A stretch of 51,086 bases of DNA from Bradyrhizobiaceae bacterium (lineage in GTDB: Bacteria; Pseudomonadota; Alphaproteobacteria; Rhizobiales; Xanthobacteraceae): contig CANKHA010000018.1 of NCBI GenBank assembly GCA_947481685.1, positions 1-51,086 on the forward strand, given 5' to 3'. The position numbers were made by a program, and so were the translations under genes. Positions 27,645 through 35,749 of the stretch are shown here, one piece after another. Each line of letters opens with the position of its first letter. Position 1 is the stretch's first letter. The notes beneath the pieces are model-generated. The model made no database searches. It was not told the DNA's origin and saw only the letters and a list, made by a program, of their open reading frames with translations.

Positions 27645-28100
27645 ATGGCAATGACGATGAGCGGCGAATACCAGATCGCCGCACCGCGCGAGGTGGTGTG
27701 GCAGAAGCTCAACGACGCCGACACGCTGAAAGCCTGCATCCCCGGTTGTGAAAGCCTGGAGAAGATTTCCGACACCGAATTCCAGGCGGTGGCAGTGAAC
27801 AAGATTGGCCCGGTAAAGGCCAAGTTCAAAGGCAAGGTGAAGCTCACCGATCTGGATCCACCGAACGGCTACCGGATTTCCGGCGAGGGCGATGGCGGCA
27901 TCGCCGGCTTTGCCAAGGGTGGCGCCACCGTCGGACTGACCGAGAAGGATGGCGGCACGCTCCTGACCTATAATGTGGAGGCTCAGATCGGCGGCAAGCT
28001 GGCGCAGATCGGCCAGCGCCTTGTGAATGGGGCTGCGAAGAAACTGGCCGACGAGTTTTTCCAGAAGTTCTCTGCAGCCGCAGCGGCTTCCGCGACCTGA
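27645..28100 (+). CDS. CoxG-like SRPBCC-domain protein (CO dehydrogenase subunit G family)
   Basis: The 151-residue SRPBCC-fold protein starts MAMTMSGEYQIAAPREVVWQ, with LNDADTLKACIPGCESLEK and GPVKAKFKGKVKL. This is the family of CoxG, which helps recruit CO dehydrogenase-type molybdenum enzymes to the membrane. A GGAG ribosome site sits eight bases upstream. The usual hydrophobic C-terminal anchor is short here (FQKFSAAAAASAT). The other cox-like genes are 6 kb downstream, so the link to them is inference. A strong terminator follows. Confidence 0.88.
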   Translation: MAMTMSGEYQIAAPREVVWQKLNDADTLKACIPGCESLEKISDTEFQAVAVNKIGPVKAKFKGKVKLTDLDPPNGYRISGEGDGGIAGFAKGGATVGLTEKDGGTLLTYNVEAQIGGKLAQIGQRLVNGAAKKLADEFFQKFSAAAAASAT

Positions 28101-28125
28101 TTGTCGTCTGAGAACGAAATTTTTC

Positions 28126-28159
28126 CGGCCTCGGTAACAGATGTTGCCGAGGCCGTTTT
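28126..28159 (+). terminator. Intrinsic terminator after the CoxG-like gene
   Basis: CGGCCTCGG and CCGAGGCCG arms are extended by paired inner bases around a four-base loop. TTTT follows at 28156-28159. The stem begins 25 bases after the stop codon. Confidence 0.9.
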
Positions 28160-28220
28160 CGTCTGGGAGGGCTCGGATCGCATGTGCACGCTGTCCGGTG
28201 CAGGTTAAAGCATATCTAAC

Positions 28221-28291
28221 GTGCAGTTTTAGAAATTTTGCAGTGACTGCATAAAGCAGCGTCACTACGGTTTGACGCAATTCTAAAAAGC
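28221..28291 (+). promoter_or_regulatory. AT-rich inverted-repeat region upstream of the Rieske operon
   Basis: The pattern GCAG-N-TTTAGAAA-TTTTGC (28223-28241) faces an inverted partner GCAATTCTAAAA (28277-28288). Between them AGTGAC/GTCACT and TGC/GCA pair around about 28253. A very similar direct copy lies at 32415 upstream of the TTT gene. I infer an operator, probably for the LysR regulator at 30380. Confidence 0.6.
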
Positions 28292-28306
28292 ATCGTGAGG
28301 AAGCGC

Positions 28307-28672
28307 ATGGCTGAAAAGCTCGTTGGGAAGGCGTCGGAATTCAAGGATGGCGATCGGCGGATCGTCATTGCCGGGGAAAAAGAAGTCGGCGTGTTCAAGA
28401 ACAAGGGCGAGTTCTTCGCCTACAGCAATTATTGCCTGCATCAGGGTGGGCCGGCCTGCGAAGGACTGACCATCGCGAAGGTCGAAGAGCGCATCATGCC
28501 GGACCTGACCTCGCGCGGTCTCTATTTCTCCGACACCGATATGCTCTTCGTCTGCCCGTGGCATGGCTACGAATACGATATGAAGACCGGCGAGTGCGTT
28601 TCGAACCGCAAACTCAGGCTGCGGCGCTACGAAGTCGTGCAAAAAGGCGACGAACTCTATGTCGATCTTTGA
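28307..28672 (+). CDS. Rieske [2Fe-2S] domain protein with long inter-motif insertion
   Basis: The 121-residue cytoplasmic Rieske protein has cluster motifs Cys43-Leu-His45 and Cys83-Pro-Trp-His86. The 37 residues between the motifs are about twice the usual 15-17 of Rieske ferredoxins; they include KVEERIMPDLTSRG. No signal peptide or oxygenase catalytic domain is present, so it looks like a stand-alone electron carrier or redox subunit. The start at 28307 has GAGGAAG in front of it; a GTG at 28295 is less likely. Its end overlaps the next gene or lies within 20 bases of it, and an amidohydrolase follows, forming a three-gene operon. Confidence 0.88.
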   Translation: MAEKLVGKASEFKDGDRRIVIAGEKEVGVFKNKGEFFAYSNYCLHQGGPACEGLTIAKVEERIMPDLTSRGLYFSDTDMLFVCPWHGYEYDMKTGECVSNRKLRLRRYEVVQKGDELYVDL

Positions 28673-29012
28673 CACGGGAGTGGTGACCTTGACTGATGCA
28701 CCTTCGGTGACCGGTCCCATGCACACAGGCGGCGTTGTTTCGGGTAAGGCCACCGATCTCGCCGCTGAAATCGAGAAGGCCTTGATGCGCGGCGACGTAG
28801 ACTCGCTGACGCCCGAAGCACTGCAGTTGCTGATGTCGGCACTTTGCCGCCTCTACACCGCGCAATGCGAACTGGGCAGCACGGAGTTGCCGCTTGCACC
28901 CGGAACGATGGCCAACCCAACCGACGCAATGACGACCGCCAGCGGACTGTTGCGCGCCCTGAACGTAGCGTCATTCGAATTCGCCATGTGGCAAAGCTGG
29001 GGCGGCCACTAG
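28659..29012 (+). CDS. Small protein of unknown family in the Rieske-amidohydrolase operon
   Basis: The product has 117 residues or slightly fewer and no family I recognise. The N-terminal third is probably disordered (rich in T, G, V). The rest looks helical (TDLAAEIEKALMRGDVDSLT, LQLLMSALCRLYTAQCELG) and ends in a conserved-looking FEFAMWQSWGGH. The start is unclear: ATG at 28659 overlaps the Rieske gene by 14 bases, while TTG at 28689 has GGGAG nine bases upstream. Its place between a Rieske gene and an amidohydrolase gene suggests an accessory or small subunit of that system, which is inference only. Confidence 0.7.
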   Translation: MSIFDTGVVTLTDAPSVTGPMHTGGVVSGKATDLAAEIEKALMRGDVDSLTPEALQLLMSALCRLYTAQCELGSTELPLAPGTMANPTDAMTTASGLLRALNVASFEFAMWQSWGGH

Positions 29013-29042
29013 GCGCCCGCGACGATTTAAGGAGACTGATCC

Positions 29043-30293
29043 ATGGAGCTGGTTGCCGAACGCGGACGCCGCGTTTCCGTCGAGGAGTTGAACACCTCGC
29101 GCCTGCTGGCGCATGCGCGCAAGCAAGCGGTGAAGCGTAACTTCGACGACATGATGATCGTCGATGTCGATGCGCATCATTACGAAAATGAATGCATGGA
29201 TGAGTTCATCCCGTTCATCGAGAACGACGTCATCCGCCAGCTTGTGATGGCGAGCCGGGCCAAGGGCCGCGGCAGCGTCATCCCCAGCGTGGCCGTTCAC
29301 TTCCAGGACATGGGCGGCCGTATCACCCGTTATCCGCTCCGCTCATCGGAAAAGACTGACAACAGCGAGGGTGCCAAGGGCCGCGATGTGCAACTTGGCC
29401 ATCGCTGGATGGACGCGATGAGCGTGGACTATTCCTGCCTGTTTCCGACGCTGATGCTGGCCATTGGTCTGCATCCAGAAGTCGACATGGAGGTCGAGCT
29501 TTGCTGGGCCTATAACCGCTGGCTCACCGAGAAGGCGCTGATCGAAGGGGACGGACGCTTCTACTCGATGCTGGCTCTGCCGTTCGCCGATCCGGAAGCG
29601 TCGATGCGCACGATCGAGGAATTCGGCGACCGTAAGCACGTCACCGGATTCCTGGTCACATCCGTGCGTTCGCAGCCGGTACACAACAACGCCAATATGA
29701 AGGTGTTCCGCGCGCTCGAAGAGCGTGGACTCGTTCTCTCGTTCCATTCGGCGATCAACCCGATGGAGCCGGTGTTCAAGAGCCTGAACCGCTTCGCCTC
29801 GGTCCACGCGCTCGGCTTCCCGTTCTACAACATCATCCATATGACCAACTGGATTACCAATGGCCTCAGCGAGCGCTTCCCGAAGCTGCCGGTGATCTGG
29901 ATCGAAGGCGGGCTCGCCTGGGTGCCGTTCCTGATGCAGCGGCTCGACCACCAGTACATGCTCCGCCGGTCGGAATATCCGACGCTCAAACGGATGCCGT
30001 CCGATTACATGCGCGACATGTTCTACGCGTCGCAACCGATGGAACAGGATGACAAGATCGCGCTGGAAAACACTTTCCGCATGATCAACGCAGAGACCCA
30101 GTTGCTCTATGCATCGGACTATCCGCATTGGGACTTCGATCTGCCGAGCGCGATCTACGATCTGCCGTTCCTTTCCGAGAAGGCGAAGCACAATATTCTC
30201 GGCGGCAACTCAGCGCGGCTGTTCAAGCTGCCGCCGCGCAATGAGGCGCAGAAGCAGAACCTGATCAAGTACGGCAATTACACCGCTGCCTAA
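29043..30293 (+). CDS. Amidohydrolase family protein (amidohydrolase-2 / ACMSD-like)
   Basis: This 416-residue TIM-barrel metal enzyme starts after a strong AAGGAG site. Likely metal ligands are in DVDAHHYE (about residues 41-48), a mid-protein histidine in SFHSAINP, and an aspartate in ASDYPHWD (about residue 359). The C-terminal pattern ILGGNSARLFKLPP is typical of amidohydrolase-2 proteins, which include decarboxylases and hydrolases of aromatic and cyclic acids. Its substrate is unknown. It lies 30 bases after the small unknown gene in the same operon and is followed by a LysR regulator, which suggests an inducible catabolic step. Confidence 0.88.
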   Translation: MELVAERGRRVSVEELNTSRLLAHARKQAVKRNFDDMMIVDVDAHHYENECMDEFIPFIENDVIRQLVMASRAKGRGSVIPSVAVHFQDMGGRITRYPLRSSEKTDNSEGAKGRDVQLGHRWMDAMSVDYSCLFPTLMLAIGLHPEVDMEVELCWAYNRWLTEKALIEGDGRFYSMLALPFADPEASMRTIEEFGDRKHVTGFLVTSVRSQPVHNNANMKVFRALEERGLVLSFHSAINPMEPVFKSLNRFASVHALGFPFYNIIHMTNWITNGLSERFPKLPVIWIEGGLAWVPFLMQRLDHQYMLRRSEYPTLKRMPSDYMRDMFYASQPMEQDDKIALENTFRMINAETQLLYASDYPHWDFDLPSAIYDLPFLSEKAKHNILGGNSARLFKLPPRNEAQKQNLIKYGNYTAA

Positions 30294-30379
30294 GTCTGGG
30301 GAGAGCAGAGACCATACGGCATAGTTCAAGTGCCGCGGGGTCTATTTGCCTGCCCTGCGATATCCCGTAGCATCGCACC

Positions 30380-31264
30380 ATGGATATCGACAGCCTCGAC
30401 CTGAAGCGCCTGCAAGCCTTCTATCTTGTTGCCAAGCACGGCAGCCTTCGCCTCGCGGCTTTGCGGCTTAATCAAACCATTCCGGCGATTTCCACGCGTC
30501 TCAAGCGGCTGGAGGAAGACCTCGGCGTCTCGCTGTTCGAACGGCTTCCCAACCGCTTGGTGCTGACGCAAGTCGGAACAAAATTTCTCACCGAAACGGA
30601 AAGCTTGCTGGATCACGCCAAGCAGGCGCTGGTGAGCCTGCATACGGCGTCTGCGTCGCCGGGCGGGCGCATCTCGATTTCAACCGGCTTCGACCATGCC
30701 TGGTATTTCGCGCCGCGGATCGGACAATTCCTCAAGCGCCATCCGGAAGCCGAACTGCATATGAGTGTGATGAAGGCAGCGGACGCCTTGCGTGGTTTGC
30801 TGGCCGGCGATCTCGACATCAGCGTTGGGATCTTTCCTAAAGTGCCGAAGACGCTGAAGAAAGAAGTCATCGTCGATACCACGCTGTCGCTGATTTGCCA
30901 GCCCGGCGATCCCTTGCTGCGCACCTGGCCGCCGAGCGTGCCAGAAATATTGAGACGGACACTGATCTTGTTTCCGGGTCATTCCGACACCCGAAAAACG
31001 GTCGAAAAGGGATTCTCAACCGCGCAGCACCGGCACCAGAGCGTTATCGAGGTGGCGAGCTGCCAGACAGCCAGCACGTTTGTGGAGATGGGGATCGGCG
31101 TCGGCGTCGTGCATTCGCTGTGCGTCGGCCACGCACATCCTCCGAACGTCCGGTGGGTTGAACTCGGTCCACAGTTCGGCACGATTCCGTTTTGCGCGCT
31201 CTACCGACGTGGCATCAAGCCTTCGCCCCTGATGCGGGCGTTGCTGCTTGAATTGACCTCCTGA
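30380..31264 (+). CDS. LysR family transcriptional regulator
   Basis: The 294-residue regulator has an N-terminal winged helix (LDLKRLQAFYLVAKHGSLRL, then LRLNQTIPAISTRLKRLEEDLGVSLFERLPNRL). The effector-binding domain follows from about residue 95. It sits between the Rieske-amidohydrolase operon (same strand) and the convergent TTT binding protein, four bases from that gene's stop. I infer that it controls the neighbouring operon and the TTT receptor genes. Its effector is unknown but is probably the imported carboxylate or a derivative. Confidence 0.92.
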   Translation: MDIDSLDLKRLQAFYLVAKHGSLRLAALRLNQTIPAISTRLKRLEEDLGVSLFERLPNRLVLTQVGTKFLTETESLLDHAKQALVSLHTASASPGGRISISTGFDHAWYFAPRIGQFLKRHPEAELHMSVMKAADALRGLLAGDLDISVGIFPKVPKTLKKEVIVDTTLSLICQPGDPLLRTWPPSVPEILRRTLILFPGHSDTRKTVEKGFSTAQHRHQSVIEVASCQTASTFVEMGIGVGVVHSLCVGHAHPPNVRWVELGPQFGTIPFCALYRRGIKPSPLMRALLLELTS

Positions 31265-31267
31265 GCA

Positions 31268-32302
31268 TCAAGGTTCGGCGCCGGAGACCTGCGCAGCACG
31301 GTCGATCACTGCCTTCGGCAAGGCGTAGAGCCGTTCCACGATCTCCTGCACCCGTTCCCCCGGCACATGCTCGACTTCGAGGTTGAGTTTTTCGGCGTCT
31401 TTCAGAAAATCCGGATCCTTCAGAGTCCGCTCGAAAGCGATGCGCAGGGCCGCCAGTCGCGCTGGCGGAAGGCCGGGCGGGGCCAAGAACGGCCGCCCCA
31501 TTTCCTGCGGGGCGAACAGGAAGTCGAACAACTGCCGGTCTTCGGGCGTTTTCGCGTAGTCGGAGATCAGCGGCACGTCGGGCAGGTCGGGATGTTTGCC
31601 GGTGCCCATCTGGAACAGGAGATTGATCTTGTGCTCCGCCATCCAGTCTGGTTTGCGCAACTTGATATAGGTCCAGCTGAGCGAGCAATAGCCGTCGATC
31701 TCGCCGCGTTCGACCGCGAGCACCACTTCATTCGAGCCGGGATAGCCAGTGACGATCTTGAACTTTGTGCCCACCAGCGCATTTACGGCGCGCGGCCAGA
31801 TCGATGCGGTGGCGTCAGCTCCGGCAGCGCCGACGATCACCTCCTTTTTTTGTGCATCGGCGAGCGTTTTCACCTGTGACGTTTTCCAGGAGAAACAGGT
31901 GCTGTATTCGACAGCGGCGCTGCCAATCCATCCGAATTTGCGGCCGTCGTACTTGATATTGGCGTTGCCGAGCAGGGGAGCAATGCCGGCGGTCCGCACC
32001 GTGATGCCGAAGACGGTGCCGTCCCGTGCGGCGGCATTGTAAAGGTGATCGGCCATCAGGAGACCGCCCGCGCCGGGCATATGCTGGACGACAAACTTGG
32101 GATGACCGGGAAGAAATTTCCCCATGTGCTTCGCGAGGGCTTGTGAATAAAAGCTAGCGCTGCCGCCTGGGGTATATCCGACCAAAATAGTGATCAGCTT
32201 GTCTTTGTAAAAATCCGCGACTTCGTCGGCGCGGGCCTGGCCGATGGCGGCAACAATCATGCACAGCGCCATGACGGCTGCGCGCAGACGAAATCCCTGC
32301 AT
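31268..32302 (-). CDS. Tripartite tricarboxylate (TTT) transporter substrate-binding protein
   Basis: This is a periplasmic Bug/TctC-type receptor, 344 residues, with a signal peptide (AAVMALCMIVAAIGQARADE). The fold markers are ITILVGYTPGGSASFYSQAL and VQHMPGAGGLLMADHLYNAA, which bind the ligand carboxylate. No TctA or TctB membrane gene is present in the window, so this is an orphan receptor that may share a remote transporter or act in sensing. It is divergent from a second TTT receptor across a 336-base region and convergent with the LysR gene. Confidence 0.9.
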   Translation of the reverse strand: MQGFRLRAAVMALCMIVAAIGQARADEVADFYKDKLITILVGYTPGGSASFYSQALAKHMGKFLPGHPKFVVQHMPGAGGLLMADHLYNAAARDGTVFGITVRTAGIAPLLGNANIKYDGRKFGWIGSAAVEYSTCFSWKTSQVKTLADAQKKEVIVGAAGADATASIWPRAVNALVGTKFKIVTGYPGSNEVVLAVERGEIDGYCSLSWTYIKLRKPDWMAEHKINLLFQMGTGKHPDLPDVPLISDYAKTPEDRQLFDFLFAPQEMGRPFLAPPGLPPARLAALRIAFERTLKDPDFLKDAEKLNLEVEHVPGERVQEIVERLYALPKAVIDRAAQVSGAEP

Positions 32303-32414
32303 GCGTTTCTCCCCTCAGTGCCGGTGGCGCGCCGTCTTGGGCGGCGCTGTTTTCACCTGGCGGAAGAAAAACTAAGGCGTGCGATTGTGCTTCGTCACGG
32401 CAAAAAAATCACAA

Positions 32415-32440
32415 GCGCAGGTTTAGAAAATTTTGCTGTC
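32415..32440 (+). promoter_or_regulatory. Motif shared with the Rieske operon upstream region
   Basis: The pattern GCAG-G-TTTAGAAA-A-TTTTGC is flanked by GC before and TGTC after. It differs from the site at 28223 by one base in the first half and one extra A in the centre. I infer a binding site for a common regulator. Confidence 0.55.
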
Positions 32441-32479
32441 CGGCTTTGCGAAAACTCAGACCAGCAGGAACAAAGGGGC

Positions 32480-32502
32480 CACATTAAAATCCTTTTAATG
32501 TG
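32480..32502. promoter_or_regulatory. Perfect inverted repeat, possible operator
   Basis: CACATTAAAA and TTTTAATGTG are perfect ten-base arms around TCC. It lies about 137 bases upstream of the plus-strand TTT receptor start. No T-run follows, so a protein-binding site is more likely than a terminator. Confidence 0.5.
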
Positions 32503-32638
32503 CGATTTCCAAGCTTTTGCGGTGACCTTCGGGGCCGTGGCCTTTAGCAAAGTAGAGGCGCAGCCATGCCTGCGCAAACGATCATCTGCATCTCCTGCGC
32601 CATGAAAGACGGGGGATCGACCATTGGGGAGGGAATGA

Positions 32639-33688
32639 ATGTCGGCACGATTTAAGCTCGTGTCCCGTGGGCTTTTCGCCGGTGTCTTGGTCGCGCTGAG
32701 CGCTTCCGGAGCGAATGCCGCTTCCTTCTACGAAGGCAAAACACTCTCCCTGATCGTCGCAAATGCGCCCGGCGGCGGATATGACGCCAATGCGCGCGTC
32801 CTCGCGCGTTACATGCCGCGCTACATCCCAGGCAATCCCGTGATCATCGTCAAGAACATGCCAGGTGCGGGCGGGCTGGTTGCGGCGAACCACGTCTACT
32901 CGGTTGCCGCCCCGGATGGGTTGACGTTTGCGCTGCTGTCGCGCAGCAACCCGTTGCAACCGCTGATGGGTGTGGAAGCCGCGCGCTACAAGCCGGAGAA
33001 TTTCACCTGGCTTGGCACCGCATCGAGCTATGCGGACAATGCCTACTTCCTGATCACCATGGAGAAGAGCGGGCTGAAGACCGTCGCCGACCTGAAGAAG
33101 GCTGACAAGCCCGCACAATTCGGCGGTCTTGCCGCGGGTGGAACGGATACGGACATCGTGCTTGCTGCGAAGGAAATCCTGAAGCTCAACATCAATCTGG
33201 TGCGCGGTTACAAAGCAAGCGCCGATATCGGCATCGCAATGGAGCGCGGCGAGATTGATGGTCGTTCGATCGGCTGGGCTGCGCTGCAGATCGGCTCCTA
33301 CGCGAATTACGTGAAAGAGAAGAAGCTCAACTACCTCGTGCAATTCGGCCGCGCGACGCGCTGGCCCAAGATGCCGGATGTGCCAACCGCGCGAGAACTC
33401 GCGCCGACGCCGGAAGACAGGACGCTGATCGAACTGGTCGAGTTTCCCTTGCAGATCACCTATCCCTTCGTCGCGCCTCCGGGCGTGCCGGCCGATCGCG
33501 CGGAGATCCTGCAGACCGCCTTTATGAAGACCTTCAAGGATCCGGACTATCTCGCGGAAGCTGAGAAAATGGGATTTGACGTGAGCCCGCTCGACGGTCC
33601 GACAGTCAAATCGATGCTGGAGAAAGCCGCAAAGACGCCTCCTGACGTCATCAAGCGCTATAAAGAGACGCTTGAGTACCAGGAGTAA
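32639..33688 (+). CDS. Tripartite tricarboxylate (TTT) transporter substrate-binding protein
   Basis: This is a second orphan Bug/TctC-type periplasmic receptor, 349 residues, with a signal peptide ([19 protein letters not shown]). Ligand-site patterns are [20 protein letters not shown] and [20 protein letters not shown]. It diverges clearly from the other receptor (for example APGGGYD versus TPGGSAS), so the two probably bind different acids. It follows an excellent ribosome site. A short GC-rich hairpin (CGGCCCT-TCGC-AGGGCCG, 33692-33709) lies just after the stop and may limit read-through to the cox-like genes. Confidence 0.9.
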   Translation: MSARFKLVSRGLFAGVLVALSASGANAASFYEGKTLSLIVANAPGGGYDANARVLARYMPRYIPGNPVIIVKNMPGAGGLVAANHVYSVAAPDGLTFALLSRSNPLQPLMGVEAARYKPENFTWLGTASSYADNAYFLITMEKSGLKTVADLKKADKPAQFGGLAAGGTDTDIVLAAKEILKLNINLVRGYKASADIGIAMERGEIDGRSIGWAALQIGSYANYVKEKKLNYLVQFGRATRWPKMPDVPTARELAPTPEDRTLIELVEFPLQITYPFVAPPGVPADRAEILQTAFMKTFKDPDYLAEAEKMGFDVSPLDGPTVKSMLEKAAKTPPDVIKRYKETLEYQE

Positions 33689-33876
33689 CGGCGGCCCTTC
33701 GCAGGGCCGGAGCGGGTTTACGCACAGGGGACATACTGCTGCTGCGGACTTCCGGGAATTCCCAGCTTGGCCAGTGCTTTCCGGGGATCAGCTCGGTCAT
33801 TTGGACACCTTGACCCGGCCCGGCGCAGCGGTACAAAGTCCGGCCGAAACTGCCTTTCCAGGGCCAGGAGGAATGA

Positions 33877-34365
33877 ATGCCCGCCGTCTCTTTGACGGTG
33901 AACGGCAACGCCGTCACCGCTGATGTCGATCCGCGCACGTTGCTGGTGGAATTCCTGCGCGAGCATCTGCGGCTGACCGGCACCCATATCGGCTGCGACA
34001 CGTCGCAGTGCGGCGCCTGCGTGGTGCATGTGAACGGCAAGGCGCTGAAGTCCTGCACGACGCTGATGTTGCAGATCGACGGCGCCGACGTCACCACCAT
34101 CGAAGGCCTTGCCGCGCCGGACGAGCCGTTGCATCCGATGCAGGAAGCCTTCCGCGAGCATCACGGCCTGCAGTGCGGCTACTGCACGCCCGGCATGATC
34201 ATGTCCGCGATCGATATCGTGAACCGCAAGGGCTTCGATCTTGAGGATCGTCTCATTCGCGAAGAGCTCGAAGGCAACATCTGCCGCTGCACGGGCTACC
34301 ACAACATCGTGAAGGCGATTGCCTCCGGTGCGGCCGCCATGGGCGGCAAGAAGGCGGCGGCGTAA
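33877..34365 (+). CDS. [2Fe-2S] small subunit of a molybdenum hydroxylase (CoxS-like)
   Basis: This is the small subunit of the xanthine dehydrogenase/CO dehydrogenase family, 162 residues. The plant-type cluster ligands are Cys40, Cys45, Cys48 and Cys60 ([13 protein letters not shown]). The second cluster ligands are Cys100, Cys103, Cys136 and Cys138 (CGYC, CRC). AGGAGGAA precedes the ATG. The medium FAD subunit follows after two bases. The large molybdopterin subunit is absent from the window. The name CoxS-like reflects family only, and the substrate could be an N-heterocycle or aldehyde instead of CO. Confidence 0.92.
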   Translation: MPAVSLTVNGNAVTADVDPRTLLVEFLREHLRLTGTHIGCDTSQCGACVVHVNGKALKSCTTLMLQIDGADVTTIEGLAAPDEPLHPMQEAFREHHGLQCGYCTPGMIMSAIDIVNRKGFDLEDRLIREELEGNICRCTGYHNIVKAIASGAAAMGGKKAAA

Positions 34366-34367
34366 CA

Positions 34368-35168
34368 ATGTACGCATTCAAATTCCATCGCCCCGAAACA
34401 GTCCGGCAAGCCTCGAACCTTCTCGCCAAGAACGAGGACGCAAAAATTCTGGCGGGCGGCCATACGCTGGTCCCGACGATGAAGCTGCGGCTCGCGTCGC
34501 CGTCGGATCTCATCGACTTATCGCAGATCGAAGGTTTGACGGGCATTGAATTGAAGGGGCGTTCGATTTCCATCGGCGCAATGACGCGCCATTTCGAAGT
34601 CGCGAATTCGCCCATCGTGCAAGAGAACGTGCCTGCGCTTGCGCATCTTGCCGGGGTCATCGGCGATCCGGCAGTCCGGCATCGCGGCACCATTGGCGGC
34701 TCGGTCGCCAACAACGATCCGACCGCGGATTATCCCGCCGGATGCCTTGGCACCGGCGCGACCATCGTCACCAACAAGCGCAAGATCAAGGCGGACGATT
34801 TCTTCGTCGGCATGTTCGAGACCGCGTTGGAAACGGACGAGATCATCGTGAGGGTGATGTTCCCGCTGGTGAACAAGGCGGGCTACGAGAAATTCCGTAA
34901 CCAGGCATCGCGTTATGCGCTGGTCGGCGTGTTTGTCTCCAAGCGTGGCTCCGATATCCGCGTGGCGGTCACCGGCGCCGGCGGCAGTGGCGTATTCCGT
35001 GTGACCGCATTCGAAGAGGCGCTGAAGAAGCGGTTTTCGCCGAAGTCGCTTGATGGGCTGACAGTCTCTCCGGACGGTCTCAACGGCGACATCCACGGCA
35101 GCGCCGAATACCGCGCGCACCTGATCGGTGTGATGGCCAAGCGCGCGGTCGCCAGGGCCACAGCGTAA
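34368..35168 (+). CDS. FAD-binding medium subunit of a molybdenum hydroxylase (CoxM-like)
   Basis: This FAD-binding subunit of 266 residues passes electrons from the iron-sulfur subunit onward. The family motifs are AGGHTLVPTMKLR (about residues 29-41) and TIGGSVANNDPTADYPAG (about 107-124), which hold the FAD. It lies directly after the small-subunit gene and converges with a VOC-family gene whose stop is two bases away. The operon therefore ends here, before any large-subunit gene. Confidence 0.92.
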   Translation: MYAFKFHRPETVRQASNLLAKNEDAKILAGGHTLVPTMKLRLASPSDLIDLSQIEGLTGIELKGRSISIGAMTRHFEVANSPIVQENVPALAHLAGVIGDPAVRHRGTIGGSVANNDPTADYPAGCLGTGATIVTNKRKIKADDFFVGMFETALETDEIIVRVMFPLVNKAGYEKFRNQASRYALVGVFVSKRGSDIRVAVTGAGGSGVFRVTAFEEALKKRFSPKSLDGLTVSPDGLNGDIHGSAEYRAHLIGVMAKRAVARATA

Positions 35169-35170
35169 GT

Positions 35171-35671
35171 CTACGCAGGCTGGCGCTCCAGCTCGCCCAG
35201 CAGATCCTGCAAATCGAGCCGCGCGTTGTTCATGGCGAGTTGACCGTCTGCCGTGTAAGGCCATTGCTCCTTCGGCTTGTCCCAGTAAAGCTCGACGCCG
35301 TTCTGGTCCGGATCGCGCAAATAGAGCGCTTCACTGACTCCATGATCCGCGGCGCCGTCGAGCGCAATACCCGCGTCCATGACCCGCCGCAATGCATCCG
35401 CCAGTTTCGCGCGGGTCGGGTAGAGGATGGCGGTGTGAAACAGGCCGGTGGTGCCCGGAGGCGGTGGTGACCCGCCGGCGCTTTCCCAAGTGTTGACTGC
35501 GATGTGATGGTGATAGTCGCCGGCCGCCATAAACGCAGCGCCAGGCCAGCGCTGTGTCACCTGAAGTCCGAGGATGCCGCTGTAGAAGCTGAGTGCGCGA
35601 TCGATATCGGCGACCTTGAGGTGGACATGGCCGATGCGGACGCCGGGGTCGATGGGTTTGCTGTCGCTCAT
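35171..35671 (-). CDS. VOC family protein (glyoxalase/extradiol dioxygenase fold)
   Basis: The 166-residue product has paired beta-alpha-beta modules. IGHVHLKVADIDRALSFYSG starts the first module, and LYLRDPDQNGVELYWDKP near the C-terminus supplies the typical metal-ligand glutamate. HHHIAVNTW adds likely histidine ligands. This family includes extradiol dioxygenases, glyoxalases and isomerases, so the reaction cannot be fixed. It is encoded opposite to the molybdenum-hydroxylase genes and splits the subunit genes from the XdhC genes. Confidence 0.85.
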   Translation of the reverse strand: MSDSKPIDPGVRIGHVHLKVADIDRALSFYSGILGLQVTQRWPGAAFMAAGDYHHHIAVNTWESAGGSPPPPGTTGLFHTAILYPTRAKLADALRRVMDAGIALDGAADHGVSEALYLRDPDQNGVELYWDKPKEQWPYTADGQLAMNNARLDLQDLLGELERQPA

Positions 35672-35749
35672 GTAGTGCCTCGGGCTTTCGTCTCGGTGAA
35701 CTTAGCCTTACATGTAGGAAGCCCGTGACAAGGGGCAATGGAGGCCGAG

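Larger units (their letters stand above)
32303..32638. other. Divergent regulatory region between two TTT receptor genes
   Basis: These 336 bases carry no convincing gene. They are AT-rich compared with the surroundings and contain a motif shared with the Rieske operon upstream region (32415) and a perfect palindrome (32480). The ribosome site for the plus-strand receptor (GGGAGGGAATGA) lies at the right edge. Confidence 0.7.

Noticed and set aside
29043..30293. Calling the amidohydrolase a specific decarboxylase such as ACMSD
   Set aside because: Only superfamily motifs can be seen, and no other gene of the kynurenine or nitrobenzoate routes is nearby.
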